This document shows positions 25,290 through 35,591 of a stretch of 64,000 bases of DNA, piece after piece. The DNA lies in contig NC_084463.1 of NCBI RefSeq assembly GCF_027409185.1, forward strand, positions 46,788,407 through 46,852,406, read 5' to 3'. This DNA is from Cynocephalus volans. Its lineage: Eukaryota; Chordata; Mammalia; Dermoptera; Cynocephalidae. Both the position numbers and the translations under genes were made by a program. The notes under the pieces were generated by a model. The model saw nothing but the letters and a program-made list of their open reading frames with translations. It made no database searches and was not told where the DNA came from. How positions within the stretch are numbered: position 1 is the stretch's first letter; the number at the start of each line of letters is the position of its first letter.

Positions 25290-25432
25290 GTGAGTACTGA
25301 CTCAGAATGGCTGCTTCAGATACCAGAGACTTAACTTTACCAGAAGTCAAATAATACACTGTTTGCAGGAGTGATATGCTTTCCTCCTGGAAAACAAGGT
25401 GGAGGGCTTGATTTTTGTCTTTTTTATTTTAG

Positions 25433-25537
25433 GTGATAGAATCCAGAACTAAATTTTGCCATGAAGGCAAAAAGACTGACAGTAAAAACAGGAAACCATT
25501 CCCAGTATAAAAGATTCTACACCCATGTCAGACTTAG
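25433..25537 (+). pseudogene. DIDO1: DIDO1-like exon c8, frame-shifted with two in-frame stops
   Basis: Acceptor ttttatttta-g, donor gtgtga, 105 nt. The first codons read VIESRTKF...GKK in the ancestral frame. From about 25484 the DIDO1 reading continues only in another frame (QETIPSIKDSTPMSDL, against QEAIPDLEDSPPVSDS in DIDO1), implying about +2 nt there. In the frame from the ATG, TAA lies at 25508-25510 and TAG at 25535-25537. The exon length is still 105 nt, equal to 35 codons in DIDO1 from memory, so a compensating loss near the donor is likely. Confidence 0.8.
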
Positions 25538-25803
25538 GTGTGAGCATTTTGGTATTTTCAGGTTTCAGAAAAGATAGAGTAAAATTTCTCCATTCCAAAT
25601 GTTTTTAGGTGTCTTAAATTATTGGGCAGGACACTGAGCTTATAACAAATATATATAATTTCATTACTTCTGAAGGACTTGTATCCAGTGGTCCTTTTTT
25701 TTTCGTCTACCGGTTCTTCATCACATCCACCTTTTTTCATGTGTGCTGTTAATTTGGAAGTGGCATTGGAAAATAAATGACCTACCTTTTTGTTTTCTTT
25801 GAG

Positions 25804-25939
25804 GAACAGCAAGAATCAGTACAAGCTGTCCCTGAAAAAAGCCCCCAGCCCCTTCTGGACGTCCGTAGCAGTTTGTTGAAAGACACAACAAGCCACCGTG
25901 AGGCGCAACTTTTTAATCTAAATTGTAAAATCTGTACAG
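25804..25939 (+). CDS. DIDO1: DIDO1-like exon c9
   Basis: Acceptor tttctttgag (weaker, G before AG), donor gtgagc, 136 nt, phase 0 start. Reads EQQESVQAVPEKSPQPLLDV, then LLKDTTSHREAQLFNLNC and KICTG, the conserved DIDO1 segment after TFIIS-M. It is downstream of the c8 stops, so it is translated only if c8 is skipped or repaired. Confidence 0.82.
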
Positions 25940-26175
25940 GTGAGCATAATTTGGGGATAATGTTAAACTGGATTTTGTTTAAAATCACTAATCCTTGTAA
26001 AGGTGAGTTTAAACAAACAAACAAAAAGGGTAGAATGGATTTCTGGAGTTCATGAAGTTAGGTCCTCTCTTTGCATTGTTGCTTTTGGGTTCTCGTAAGC
26101 AATTATCTGCTCATGAGCACGCTGTGCTCTTGGATGTGTCAGATTTCTCACCATGTCTTTCCTCATCTACCTCAG

Positions 26176-26680
26176 TTCACATTTCCTCATCAGAAGATGA
26201 GCCACCTCTGAAAAAACAGAAATTGTTGGCTTCTGCTAAGAAAGAAGACTTAAAATCCAAGTGTGTCAGCTCTCCATCTGATCCAGTTCCTAACTCAGCT
26301 GATGAAGGAACACCAGGAACTCTGCCCAGAAATGCTTCTGAGCCAGACCTGGAAAGTGCTTCTCATCCAAACCTGAAGAGAAAGTATTTCTCTGGGCCCC
26401 CAGGAGATGTCATTCCTGAGCTCTCCCCACTGGAAGGCCGTGGGAATGCAGTGATCACCTCGGTCATTATGTCAAGCTGGGACTCCAGGACTGGTCCAAG
26501 TGGATCGTGCACAGTCACAGCCTCCACAGCAGCCCAGCCAGACAGTGCCCACGTGGTAGAAACCAAACAAGACACACCAATGCCTGCTTTGACTTCTGTG
26601 ACGGTGCCCAGGTTCATACTGGCTAAGCCGTCCTCATCCCCTGACCCAGGACACTTGTCAGTTCCATCACAGAATATCAG
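26176..26680 (+). CDS. DIDO1: DIDO1-like exon c10: low-complexity linker
   Basis: Acceptor ctacctcag, donor gtgtgt, 505 nt ending in phase 2. Reads SSSEDEPPLKKQKLLASAKK, then ASEPDLESASHPNLKRKYF, SGPPGD and ILAKPSSSPDPGHLSVPS. This is the Ser/Pro-rich DIDO1 linker before SPOC. Fully open. A longer open frame begins upstream at 26052, but its first part is intronic. Confidence 0.85.
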
Positions 26681-26965
26681 GTGTGTATTTCAGATATAGT
26701 CTGAAAGAGCCAATGAAGTTTTCTTTTGAACTAATGAATGGAGGCAATTGGTGATTTCAACTCTTAATTTTACTCAGAAATACAATTCAGTTTATTTGTT
26801 CTTTGACCAAAATGTCTATTTATATCCTTATGATTAAAACATTTAATTGGCAAAAGTAAGCTACCAAAACTTGCAGGAATTTTTACTTTTAAACACATGG
26901 TCTTCATTCTTTTGAAATTCTCATTGTACACAGATTTCCTTATTTTTCATGGTTTTGTTTTACAG

Positions 26966-27119
26966 TGTCTCTGAGTCACATTCCTCTGAAGAAGGAGATA
27001 CGACCCACTTTTTATCTCAACTGAACACTGTTTGGAAAGGATTTATTAACATGAAAAGTGTAGCAGAATTTGTCACTAAAGCATATCCTGTCTCTGGGTG
27101 TTTTGATTATCTCAGTGAG
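26966..27119 (+). CDS. DIDO1: DIDO1-like exon c11: start of SPOC domain
   Basis: Acceptor gttttacag, donor gttagt, 154 nt. Reads FLSQLNTVWKGFINMKSVAE, then FVTKAYPVSGCFDYLSE. The WKGFI...V..FV motif is the first strand of SPOC, the domain that in PHF3 and DIDO1 binds phosphorylated polymerase II CTD. Well conserved. Confidence 0.9.
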
Positions 27120-27819
27120 GTTAGTACGAAGAGTATATGTGTGTGTGCTTGTGTGTATGTGTCTTTCACAGGATTTCCTCTACTACAGGTAGACATGTGA
27201 CACTCTTACGCTGGCTGCCTGGTTACTTAAGTACGTCTGAAAGCAAGATAATGGTTGCCGCAGTGGGCCAGCAGGTTTGCACAGAGCAGAAATTTGAGCA
27301 GTGGGGCAGCCCAGTGATCTATTTAGCAGTGATCTGTTTAGCAAGGGCATTTACCACACGTGTGTGCCCAGCCACCAGCATGGCCAGGCGTCTGTAACCT
27401 GCATAGTGTGGGTGGCAGGTGTAACCTCCTGATAGGTCTTTCATTTTTCAAAGTTAACAAAGATGGCACTAGAATTTATGACCTTAGGAAGGAGTGGCAA
27501 GTCAGTTATCCTGGTAATAACTGAATCATTACTGTATGTGTGTGTGTGTGTGTGTTCACAAAAGATAACATAAAAAGGTTGTGCAGTAGTTTCTAAACAA
27601 TGCTGTTTGTCAGAAGGTTATTATACCACCTTTGGGTTTGGGAGCTCGTAATCCTGGATGGTAGTTCACCAGTCAGTATTTAATACGGTTATCACCATTT
27701 TCCTTGGAATTGTTGTTTTCTTGAAGTTTGGGTTGTTTGGTGCCTTCATGTGACTACATTAGTCTCTTTTTGAACACTAGAGTTTCACAGGTGATTTACT
27801 CAAAGTACTTTTTATTTAG

Positions 27820-27909
27820 GACTTGCCCAACACAATTCACATCGGTGGGAGGATCGCACCGAAGATGGTTTGGGATTATGTTGGTGAACTCAAGTCTTCT
27901 GTGTCTAAG
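27820..27909 (+). CDS. DIDO1: DIDO1-like exon c12: SPOC domain
   Basis: Acceptor tttatttag, donor gtatcc (weak at +5/+6), 90 nt, phase 0 to 0. Reads DLPNTIHIGGRIAPKMVWDY, then VGELKSSVSK. Almost identical to DIDO1. The IHIGGRI motif is typical of SPOC domains of this family. Confidence 0.9.
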
Positions 27910-28811
27910 GTATCCGCTTATAGTATAGTCTCTGCAACAATGGAACATAGAGCTTATTTAAACATCTTTTTTAACCTTTCATTTTGATGGTTAACAGTTG
28001 GAATGTCAGCCTGCAACTTACTAGAAACTTTCAGGTGAATGTTAAAGTAAGTTTATATAGTTACATTCCTGTGTGATGGTGTGTTTGAGAAATACACTGA
28101 TAGAAGGGTTTTTTTTTCTTTACTGTAGTCATGTCTATATGATTACATTTTAGTAAAAAAAATGTAAAAACTTTATTTCCTCATTTTTATGTTTATTTTT
28201 TTATGATTGAAGGAGTACAATGGGAATTTGGAGGTGATCTGGCAAAAGGCACCCAGCCTGGGCTCTTGAATGGGTTTTGATTTTCGGGGAACCCCTGAGG
28301 TTTAGCTACAGCTGCGTGTGTCTGTATGTACAGTTTTCCATCAGATTCCCAAGAGGGTTTAGACCCTGTGCCTAGTTTAACCCTCCCATGTGGAGACACA
28401 CAGGGAATGGCTGCAGATCGTGCAGCTGCTCACCGTGCCCACAGCCGCTGTGCGTGCGGGAAAGCTTACTTTGCTGCAGACGTGGGTAGGCCTACACCTT
28501 GCATGGCCTGTGCCTCTCACAGGACAGTTCTCTGAAATTGAGGCTGTGAGTAGAAGTCATTTTAAAGGGTATCCTGCTGAAACCAAGACTTGAGTCAAGA
28601 AGTTGGATGCTTGATTGTGAATTTCTTTTACTACTTCATTATTTCATTATTTCAAATGTTGGATAATAAGGCTATGAAAGTCAAAATCAGAATTGCTAAA
28701 ATCTCCCATTTCAGGCTGTACTTTTGAGGTTTGGGTACAAATTTTAAAGCAGATGCTTTCCTCGGATGGCCACAGGTAAAGTCTTTCCCCTGTCCTCTGT
28801 TTGCATTGTAG

Positions 28812-29007
28812 GAGCTCTGTCTGATCCGCTTTCATCCCCTGACAGAGGAAGAAAAGGTTGCCTATGTTTCTCTCTACTCCTACTTGAGCAGTCGTGGCCG
28901 TTTTGGTGTTGTACCTAATAAGACCAGGCACATCAAGAACCTCTACCTCATTCCACTGGGTGCTAAGGACCCTATTCCATCCGCACTCTTGCCCTTTGAG
29001 GGACCAG
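28812..29007 (+). CDS. DIDO1: DIDO1-like exon c13: SPOC domain
   Basis: Acceptor cattgtag, donor gtaagc, 196 nt ending in phase 1. Reads ELCLIRFHPLTEEEKVAYVS, then LYSYLSSRGRFGVVPN, LYLIPLG and LLPFEGPG, the core and last strands of SPOC. Open, with scattered substitutions from DIDO1. Confidence 0.92.
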
Positions 29008-29019
29008 GTAAGCACCAAC

Positions 29020-32000
29020 TTTCTGGGTGGTAATTAGGAACATGTGATACCCACACATATTCTCCTGTGAAATGGAGTCCTGCTGAGTTGGGATCCTGTA
29101 CGGGCCCCTCCACTTCCTGGACTTGTGTCGGGGGCTGGAATCCATCACTCCCAGCATGGCCCCAGCACCAACTGGAGCCCACTCTTAACACCTGGCATGG
29201 GCTTGACTCATGCCAACTTTTTGGAATTAAATGCCCACAGAGGAATTGATTAGTATCAGTATGTAAACCTTGTCCTTGGTTTCTTTTACCATATATGTGG
29301 CTTAATTCTAACCACTGAGTCTGAGGCTAGACCTTCCACCATGAACTCAACGGATACAGACATGGATCTAAAAAGTCTTCATATACACTGTACACGCTGG
29401 TGTTTTGGAGGGCATCAGGTGGGGGTGTCGCCTCTGTGGAAGATGGCACATTTTAACTGAAGCTGGTCTTTCAATATCTCACCTACTTACTTGCCTATTT
29501 TCACACACTTTATGAATTGTAAACCTCACAGCAGCCCTCACATGGGAGGTGGGGAAGTACCATCCTGTGCCCAGCTGGTGCCCAGCCTCCCACGGGGCTG
29601 CCTCTTCCCTGCTGCAGCCCTTGTGGCCTTTGCTTCTGTGCTTTCTTGGGACACACACCACTCTCCATGTTAACACTCATCACACAGGAGCTACCAAAAT
29701 GGAGTGAACCCAGAGAGTTACCCCTAGGAAATCTGGTCCTCTCTTGCTCCTCCCCTAGATGTGGAGCACAGTTGGGGGTGCTCATGTGGCCCTTTGCCCT
29801 CATGTGTTTGCTATCGTCATGCTGGACACACCTTACAGCAGTGTAGAGCATCATTGATTTGAGACAAGTCCCTTCATCTCAGTAAACATTTCTCCTAAGG
29901 TCCAAGATAGGTGAATTTTATTGTTTCTTCCAGGAATATAAGTTATTTCCAAGGTGCTAGTTATATTTCAAATATTCATGCAACCATAACATAATATAAA
30001 TATGTGAGTCAGGTGATAAGATTTGACTATTTCAGGATAGGGGTACGCATTTTGGGACAGGCCTATTTAAATTTAAAAACTTTGGGAATTTTGCTGGGGA
30101 TGTTCAAAACTGTGGAGCTTTACTAGATCATTTCCCAGTGTGTGCAGATGAGATGGGCGAGAGTTGAAAGCATCTAAAAAACCAGCTGCTTATTAGATCC
30201 CAATCTCTAGACAGCTTGCTGTTTTCAAGACCAACATAAATATTAAGTAACCTCACCTCTGATATATAAGACAACAAAGGTCAAAGCCAGCTTGCCAGGG
30301 CTGGGATATACTAATTGTTTTCATCAATAAGCATATTAGGGTATTAAAAGATAGTTGAGTGAACCACATTATGAAGCCTGGGGACCGAATCTTCCTGAGT
30401 TTAACACAATGGTTAACCCAGCACACGCAGTTGATTCATGAAAGAAACTTGATTTGTGCAAGAGCCCTGATGTTAGCCCTTTAGAAGTTGAGCCTTTCCC
30501 TGAGTGAGGTAGTCCCTGGTGACTTCCGCATGCAAAGACCCCCCAGTCCTTCCTGTCTGGTGCCCCACCCCCACCCCAGCCAAGCCCATTCCTACTTCTG
30601 CTCCTGAGACCAAGTTTGTAGGGAGAGAGCCTGGCTTACAGAGCTGCCCCACAGACAGAACTTCAGCTGTGACTCAGTAGGTCCGAATGTGCTCAGCAGT
30701 TAAACCTGTACTGAAGCTCTGGGACCATCTGCAGCAGAGATAGTTTGTTCACAAAGTCATGATAGCTGATTTAACAATTGACCAAACCCCAAAACTCTGT
30801 GTTTAAATTAGCTATAAAGTATTTGGTAAATATCTATTATGGTGAAAGAAATACTATTTGAAGTTAAAATATCCTTAATGAATACTAATTAGGAAATTAA
30901 GTTGATAAGTTGTTCTTCTCATTGGCCAAGCAGGAAATTTTGGAAGTGCTCTTCAGTGTGGTGGCCACACGCCAGATGCTATCCCCTCCTTTGCCTTTTC
31001 TTTTGCTGACACACTGCTGTTACCAGATGGGGCAGGGAGAGGACATTATGACAGAAAGTTCTCATGAGAGGAGGGTGGCGTGGTACTAGGATATGTTGTG
31101 ATCACAGCTCACCCATGGTTGCCTTCAATACGAATCTCTTACACAGCAGCCTGTGAAGCAGGTGACCTTTAGGACACCCTTAAGCAGGGAGGGGAGCAGA
31201 GCGGCGTCAGTCTGCGGAGGCCGGGTTGCCCGAGTTCAACCTGGTGTCCTCCTCCTAAGTGGCGGCAGGAAATCCACCTGCACTTGTGTGCTCAGCTGTC
31301 AGTAATCAATTCCGTACTGAATTTTGGAAGACTCACAGCAAACATATTTAGAACTATGAAAACAACACTGTGAAGTGATGTGTGATCATCTCTAAATCAC
31401 AAAAAGAACAGGACAATCTTAGCAGTGCTTTAAATTGTAAGAAAAAAGTGTGATTACCTCTTGTATATTATGTAACATTATCTGTAAATTGAATTTATAC
31501 AGTTTGACTGATTGTATCCTTATGCTATTGAAACAAATATTCTGTCCTTCGTGAACCATTTTTCTGTAAGTTACTGTTTGTGACTTGGCTGTTTAGTTAG
31601 TTCCCCTTTGGGAATTCTTGATGGAGTGTGAGTGTGGGGGTGGGAGATCATTATGGGAATGTTAGCATTCCTGATGTAAGTTGTCACAACTTAGGATCTT
31701 TGGGGTAACCGTTTCTTAACAAATACCTATTCTGTAAACTGATGCTGTACCCCAAAACTCCCAGTCTGTCTCCATGTGACTGTCCTTCCCCACCAGTGTG
31801 CTGAATGCCTCGGCGCTTTACTTATGCACAAGCCCTGTGTTTACAAAGACTCAAACATTAGCAAGTTTTTGATAAATTAATGCTCATTGAATTTTTTTCT
31901 AAGCCTCAAACATCTACTCTAGCTATTTCAGTCAGCATTATTGTTTCATTCATTGTAATTCTGGTACCAGAAACTAATGAATTTACCTAATGGTTTTTGT

Positions 32001-32600
32001 GCTTTACTGATTATGATCCTTTTGGTCATTGTAAATTGAGTTGAATTGGTCCTTAATCATTAACACCTAATACTATTATATTTAGCTTAACTTATGTGTT
32101 GCAACTCATAAGTGAATGACAAAAAGGGCTGTTACCTTCTGGATATGTCACAAGAGGCACATAAGAGCGTATCTGAGATCCGTTTGTTTAAAAGACATGC
32201 TGGTCCACACGCACTTTTGATCCCTGCAGGTTAACAATGTTAGTCATTGCTGTAGTGCCCTTCCCGCCGCCTCCACCATGCTATTGCTTTAGCATTGTGT
32301 GTAATTTTTTATAAAACATGTAACAAGTTCTGACAGTTGGGGTGAGTTTACTCTTGAATTGGGCACTTGGTTCTGTAGTTGGTGGCTAGGGGGCTAATCC
32401 CTCCCTTTCAGCGGCCACCATCAGGGCTGGGTAGGCCTGGCGGTGACTTCATGGGACGGGAACCATTCGTTCTTTTGCAATAAGCTCCTCAAACACTGGG
32501 CTTTATTTTCCCACAGAATTTCCCACGTGAAAGCCCTTAATAAAATTTACCTCTGAAGGATGAAAACTGGATTTAGATTCTAAAATTCACACAAATATTT
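29020..32600. other. Intron c13-c14, 3.6 kb
   Basis: No exon, RNA gene or named repeat found. GC-rich patches at 29500-29800 and 30530-30700 are open in several frames but have no signature. Confidence 0.4.
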
Positions 32601-32609
32601 TGTTTTTAG

Positions 32610-32770
32610 GTCTTGAGTCACCACGTCCAAATATAATCCTTGGGTTAGTAATCTGTCATAAAATAAAACGTCCTTCAAGTGCTGGAGAGTTAGACAGGAT
32701 TGAGAAGAAACGGCCCCGACTTCAACAGGAAGAAGTGGAAGGTTCCATCTACCCCACGATGTCCTTCTGA
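32610..32770 (+). CDS. DIDO1: DIDO1-like terminal coding exon c14, ends after SPOC
   Basis: Acceptor tgtttttag. Reads LESPRPNIILGLVICHKIKR, then PSSAGELDRIEKKRPRLQQE, E, and a short tail VEGSIYPTMSF before TGA at 32768-32770. In the long DIDO1 isoform a splice donor is used near the EE, joining the large last exon; here the reading runs on into the intron-derived tail, as in a shorter DIDO1 isoform with its own 3' end. The 3' UTR continues to about 33410. Confidence 0.85.
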
Positions 32771-33108
32771 AGTGTGAAATAGAGAAAACCTGGCTAATTT
32801 ATTTGACTGTACAAAATACATGTTGATAATTTTTATATTTTCTTAAACTTACTTTTTCAGATGTAAAATTAGAGAATTTCACATGTTCTTTTGGAGTCTA
32901 TTGCATTACACATCACTACAGACTTTCACTTCATAGCACAAATTTTTAAGTTATGGAAATATGGAGAACTTATCTACTTGGGGTGTTTGTGTTATAAAAC
33001 AAGTGTCACTAGGTTAAATTACCTTGAAGTAGGTGTCATTTCCAATGTTTAATATGTTGTATAGAGGTTTTTTGTCTAAATATACAAAGGTAAAAAATGA
33101 AGTTTCTT

Positions 33109-33274
33109 GGGCCGGCCCGTGGCTCACTCGGGAGAGTGTGGTGCTGATAACACCAAGGCCACGGGTTCGGATCCCATATAGGGATGGCCGGTTGCTCACT
33201 GGGTGAGCGTGGTGCTGACAACACCAAGTCAAGGGTTAAGATCCCCTTACCGGTCATCTTTTTTTTTAAAAAAA
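33109..33274 (+). mobile_element. Dimeric tRNA-Ile-derived SINE (CYN-like) with target-site duplication
   Basis: Two tandem tRNA-Ile-like units. The first begins gggccggcccgtggctcac and contains gtgctgataacaccaaggc and a gggttcggatccc B box. The second starts tggccggttgctcactggg and ends ttaccggtcatc. A T-run and A-tail follow. The 17-bp flank aaaaaatgaagtttctt occurs before (33092-33108) and after (33275-33291), a classic L1-mediated duplication. From family knowledge, this structure is that of colugo CYN SINEs. It is a retroposon, not a functional tRNA. Confidence 0.93.
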
Positions 33275-33387
33275 AAAAAATGAAGTTTCTTTAGGTTTTG
33301 TTGATAGAAATTTCTGTAAGTTGTATTTATATTGCAGAGTATTTTATCACTGTATATTGGGCTGTCAGGTTCTGTTATTTGAAGTAG

Positions 33388-33393
33388 AATAAA
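33388..33393 (+). promoter_or_regulatory. Poly(A) signal AATAAA
   Basis: AATAAA with a GT/T-rich element shortly downstream (gagttttgtctcctgtgtc). Fits cleavage near 33410 and marks the 3' end of the DIDO1-like short isoform. Confidence 0.7.
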
Positions 33394-33411
33394 TATCTAC
33401 AAAGAGTTTTG

Positions 33412-35540
33412 TCTCCTGTGTCTTCACTCAGCCTTTTTGTCCTAACACTGGGCAGTCAGAGGTTGGACAAGGGCACCTGGACCCCCAGCTTCTGTTGCCC
33501 TCGGCCCCTTCCTGAACTTGGGGGATGATCCTAGTCATGACTGCCCACCTGGGTTCCCACATTCTTCATCACTCTGCAGGTGTCACACACCCCTGCTGGG
33601 GGCCACCAAGGAGCCTCCCTCCCAGGGAACCACAGAGTGTGATGAAGGGGGAAACGTGGTCACAGTGTAACAGTGAGGAGGTGCAGGGATGGGCTGAGTA
33701 TGTGGCTCCTGGGCAGGAGGTTGCCCCCGAATCCCAGCCCGTTGGGATTCAAGGGAGACTCCAGCTGCCATTCAGGATTCTTAGGAAGTGACTGGGCAGA
33801 GTTGGTGGCCCAGACCCAGTACTTGCAGGTGGAATGGAGGTGGCTGTGCATGGCCACCACAGGGGGGAGCATGCAGGTTTGGGTCTGGCCCACCTTCCAT
33901 ATGACAGATTGATCTGGTCACCCTTGAGCCAGCAATTAGCTTTTCAACAAGTGTGTGTGTCCACAACTCAGCCATGAGCATAGACACTGAGGGGATGTTC
34001 CTGAACAAAGTGTTGACCAGCCCAGGCAGGACAGGCCTTGTGTGGCAGATTGTTCAGTGGGGCTGGTGTCTCGTTTCCCAGCCAAGCTCATGCAGACCAA
34101 GCAGACCTGAGGGAAGTGTAACAAGGGAGGGGACTTCATAAGGGGACCCCTCTGGCCACCAGTGCTAGCCGCACAGCCCCCACTCCCTTCAGACTGCTGT
34201 CACAGCTATTGACACTGTCTCCACAATGGCTCCATCACCTCACGGGTCATGGTGAGCTGAGCGGTGACACATGTGCAGGTGTCCCTCATGGAAGACTGCT
34301 CTGAAGCGAGCTCCCAGTAGCTGACAGTGAGGAAAGTGGAGTTGGTTTCTCAGGTCCCCTTGCCTCATATCCAGCTGGGTTGACTCAGCACATCCATTGT
34401 AAACAAATGACGTTAGAGTGAGTGCGCTTGTGCCCAGGCACCCCTTGGCTCATTGCCACTGTTGTGTACTTCAGTATGGAAGGCAGCGGCTCTGAACTGC
34501 TGGTCGGTGGAGCTCGTGTCTGAAGAATAAAGCATGTCCACTTTCCTGGCTGCTGCTCGGTTTTTCTTTCCCTTACCTGACTCAGGACCTGCACAGGACG
34601 AGGCAGAGGGGTCTGCAATCCAGCCCGACAGTGACAGTTTGCCAGAGAGCGTAAGTTCCAATTCCACTACACAGACACTAAGGGGTGCCTGGCACAGCCA
34701 CTGGCTCCACACTTTGTGGCATGCAGGTTGCCATCAGGGTGGCCTCCCAGATGCCTGGGAAAATATGCCCCCACATCAAAGCCCTGTGGCCTTGCAGGCC
34801 TCAGATGTTGTCTGGTCTCATTCTCATTCACCCCAAAGCCCTGTTGAAACCCTCCTGCTGCATCAGGCAGCTCTGCCATGCTCCTTCCACTGCTCAAGCA
34901 CCTGTCCACCCAGACATCTCCTCTAGGACCAGCTCTAATGGCTCCAGCCCATGGTTCCATTTCGCCAACATCACCCACAACACTTGTGCACAGTGCCATG
35001 CATGGCTCTCTAGAAACCTGACAGGTGAAGAGTCCAGCCCTAGCCTGTTCCTACACAAGGGCACAGCCATGTCCACCTCACAGGGCAGAGAAATGCCAGG
35101 GACAGAGATCCCCGGCTGCCAGTGCACAGGGGCCACTTGGGTGTGGCTCCTAGTCCTGGCACATCTGCCGAGGCAGCTGTCAGAAAGTGGAAAGAGCCAT
35201 CTCTCTAGAAAACTTGAAGGTGTTGGGGCCTCCAGTGGAGGGTAACACCCAAAGGGAATGGGTACCCCCTACCCCTCCATGCCACGCCAGGCCCTTGGCC
35301 CCACTGAACTCCAGGGCATCAGCAGTGGTGGCAGTAGTGGGGCCCTTAGCTGTGGCTGTGCCCTGGACGGGGCCTGACCAGGAGGAAAGGAAAGGAAAGG
35401 CAGGAGCCACGTGGGTTTTAGCACAGGCAGGACCTTGTGCACTCAGTGGCAGGGCAGGGCCAGGGCACTTGACTGGTAGCCACTGAGTCCAACACCTGCT
35501 TCCTGCAGGACACTCAGCAAAAGAGAGGAAGAAAAACCAA
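33412..35540. other. GC-rich DNA downstream of the DIDO1-like locus
   Basis: Many overlapping open frames caused by high GC and few stops. No recognised protein. One exon-like segment at 34586-34650 is listed separately. The large final DIDO1 exon is not here. Confidence 0.5.
34586..34650 (+). other. Exon-like segment with strong splice sites
   Basis: 65 nt bounded by a pyrimidine-rich acceptor (cttacctgactcag) and a consensus donor (gtaagt at 34651). In one frame it reads PAQDEAEGSAIQPDSDSLPES, acidic and stop-free. I do not recognise the protein. It could be an alternative exon of the DIDO1-like locus, an exon of another gene, or chance. Confidence 0.3.
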
Positions 35541-35554
35541 AGTCTCCCATAATT

Positions 35555-35557
<3 letters not shown>

Positions 35558-35591
<34 letters not shown>

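Larger units (their letters stand above)
10688..33410 (+). pseudogene. DIDO1: DIDO1-like unprocessed gene copy (14 coding exons, broken in exon c8)
   Basis: DIDO1 is a nuclear chromatin and RNA polymerase II-associated protein with a PHD finger, a TFIIS central domain and a SPOC domain. Fourteen coding exons are traceable in order: 10688-11525, 12286-12607, 14567-14779, 18014-18227, 23275-23719, 23859-24018, 25173-25289, 25433-25537, 25804-25939, 26176-26680, 26966-27119, 27820-27909, 28812-29007 and 32610-32770. All introns are GT-AG and exon phases agree. The reading frame is open for 769 codons, then shifts inside c8 and stops at 25508 (predicted product 794 residues, no SPOC). Divergence from the DIDO1 I remember is high, including lost zinc ligands, so this is more likely a duplicate than the functional orthologue. 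Introns are kept, so it did not arise by retroposition. It ends like a short DIDO1 isoform, just after SPOC. The alternative, a living gene with an assembly error or exon skipping, is not excluded. Confidence 0.8.
32771..33410 (+). other. Probable 3' UTR of the DIDO1-like locus
   Basis: AT-rich sequence between the stop codon and the poly(A) signal, interrupted by a SINE at 33109-33274. No coding potential. Confidence 0.6.

Noticed and set aside
33109..33262. Possible tRNA-Ile genes
   Set aside because: Tandem tRNA-like units with mutated arms, A-tail and target-site duplication: SINE.
10688..33410. Calling this locus the intact, functional DIDO1 orthologue
   Set aside because: Lost zinc ligands, broken exon c8 and high divergence argue for a duplicate, though an assembly error in c8 cannot be excluded from sequence alone.
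34534..35486. Cluster of overlapping open frames on both strands
   Set aside because: High GC and few stops; no recognised protein. Only the splice-bounded 65-nt segment was kept as a low-confidence candidate.
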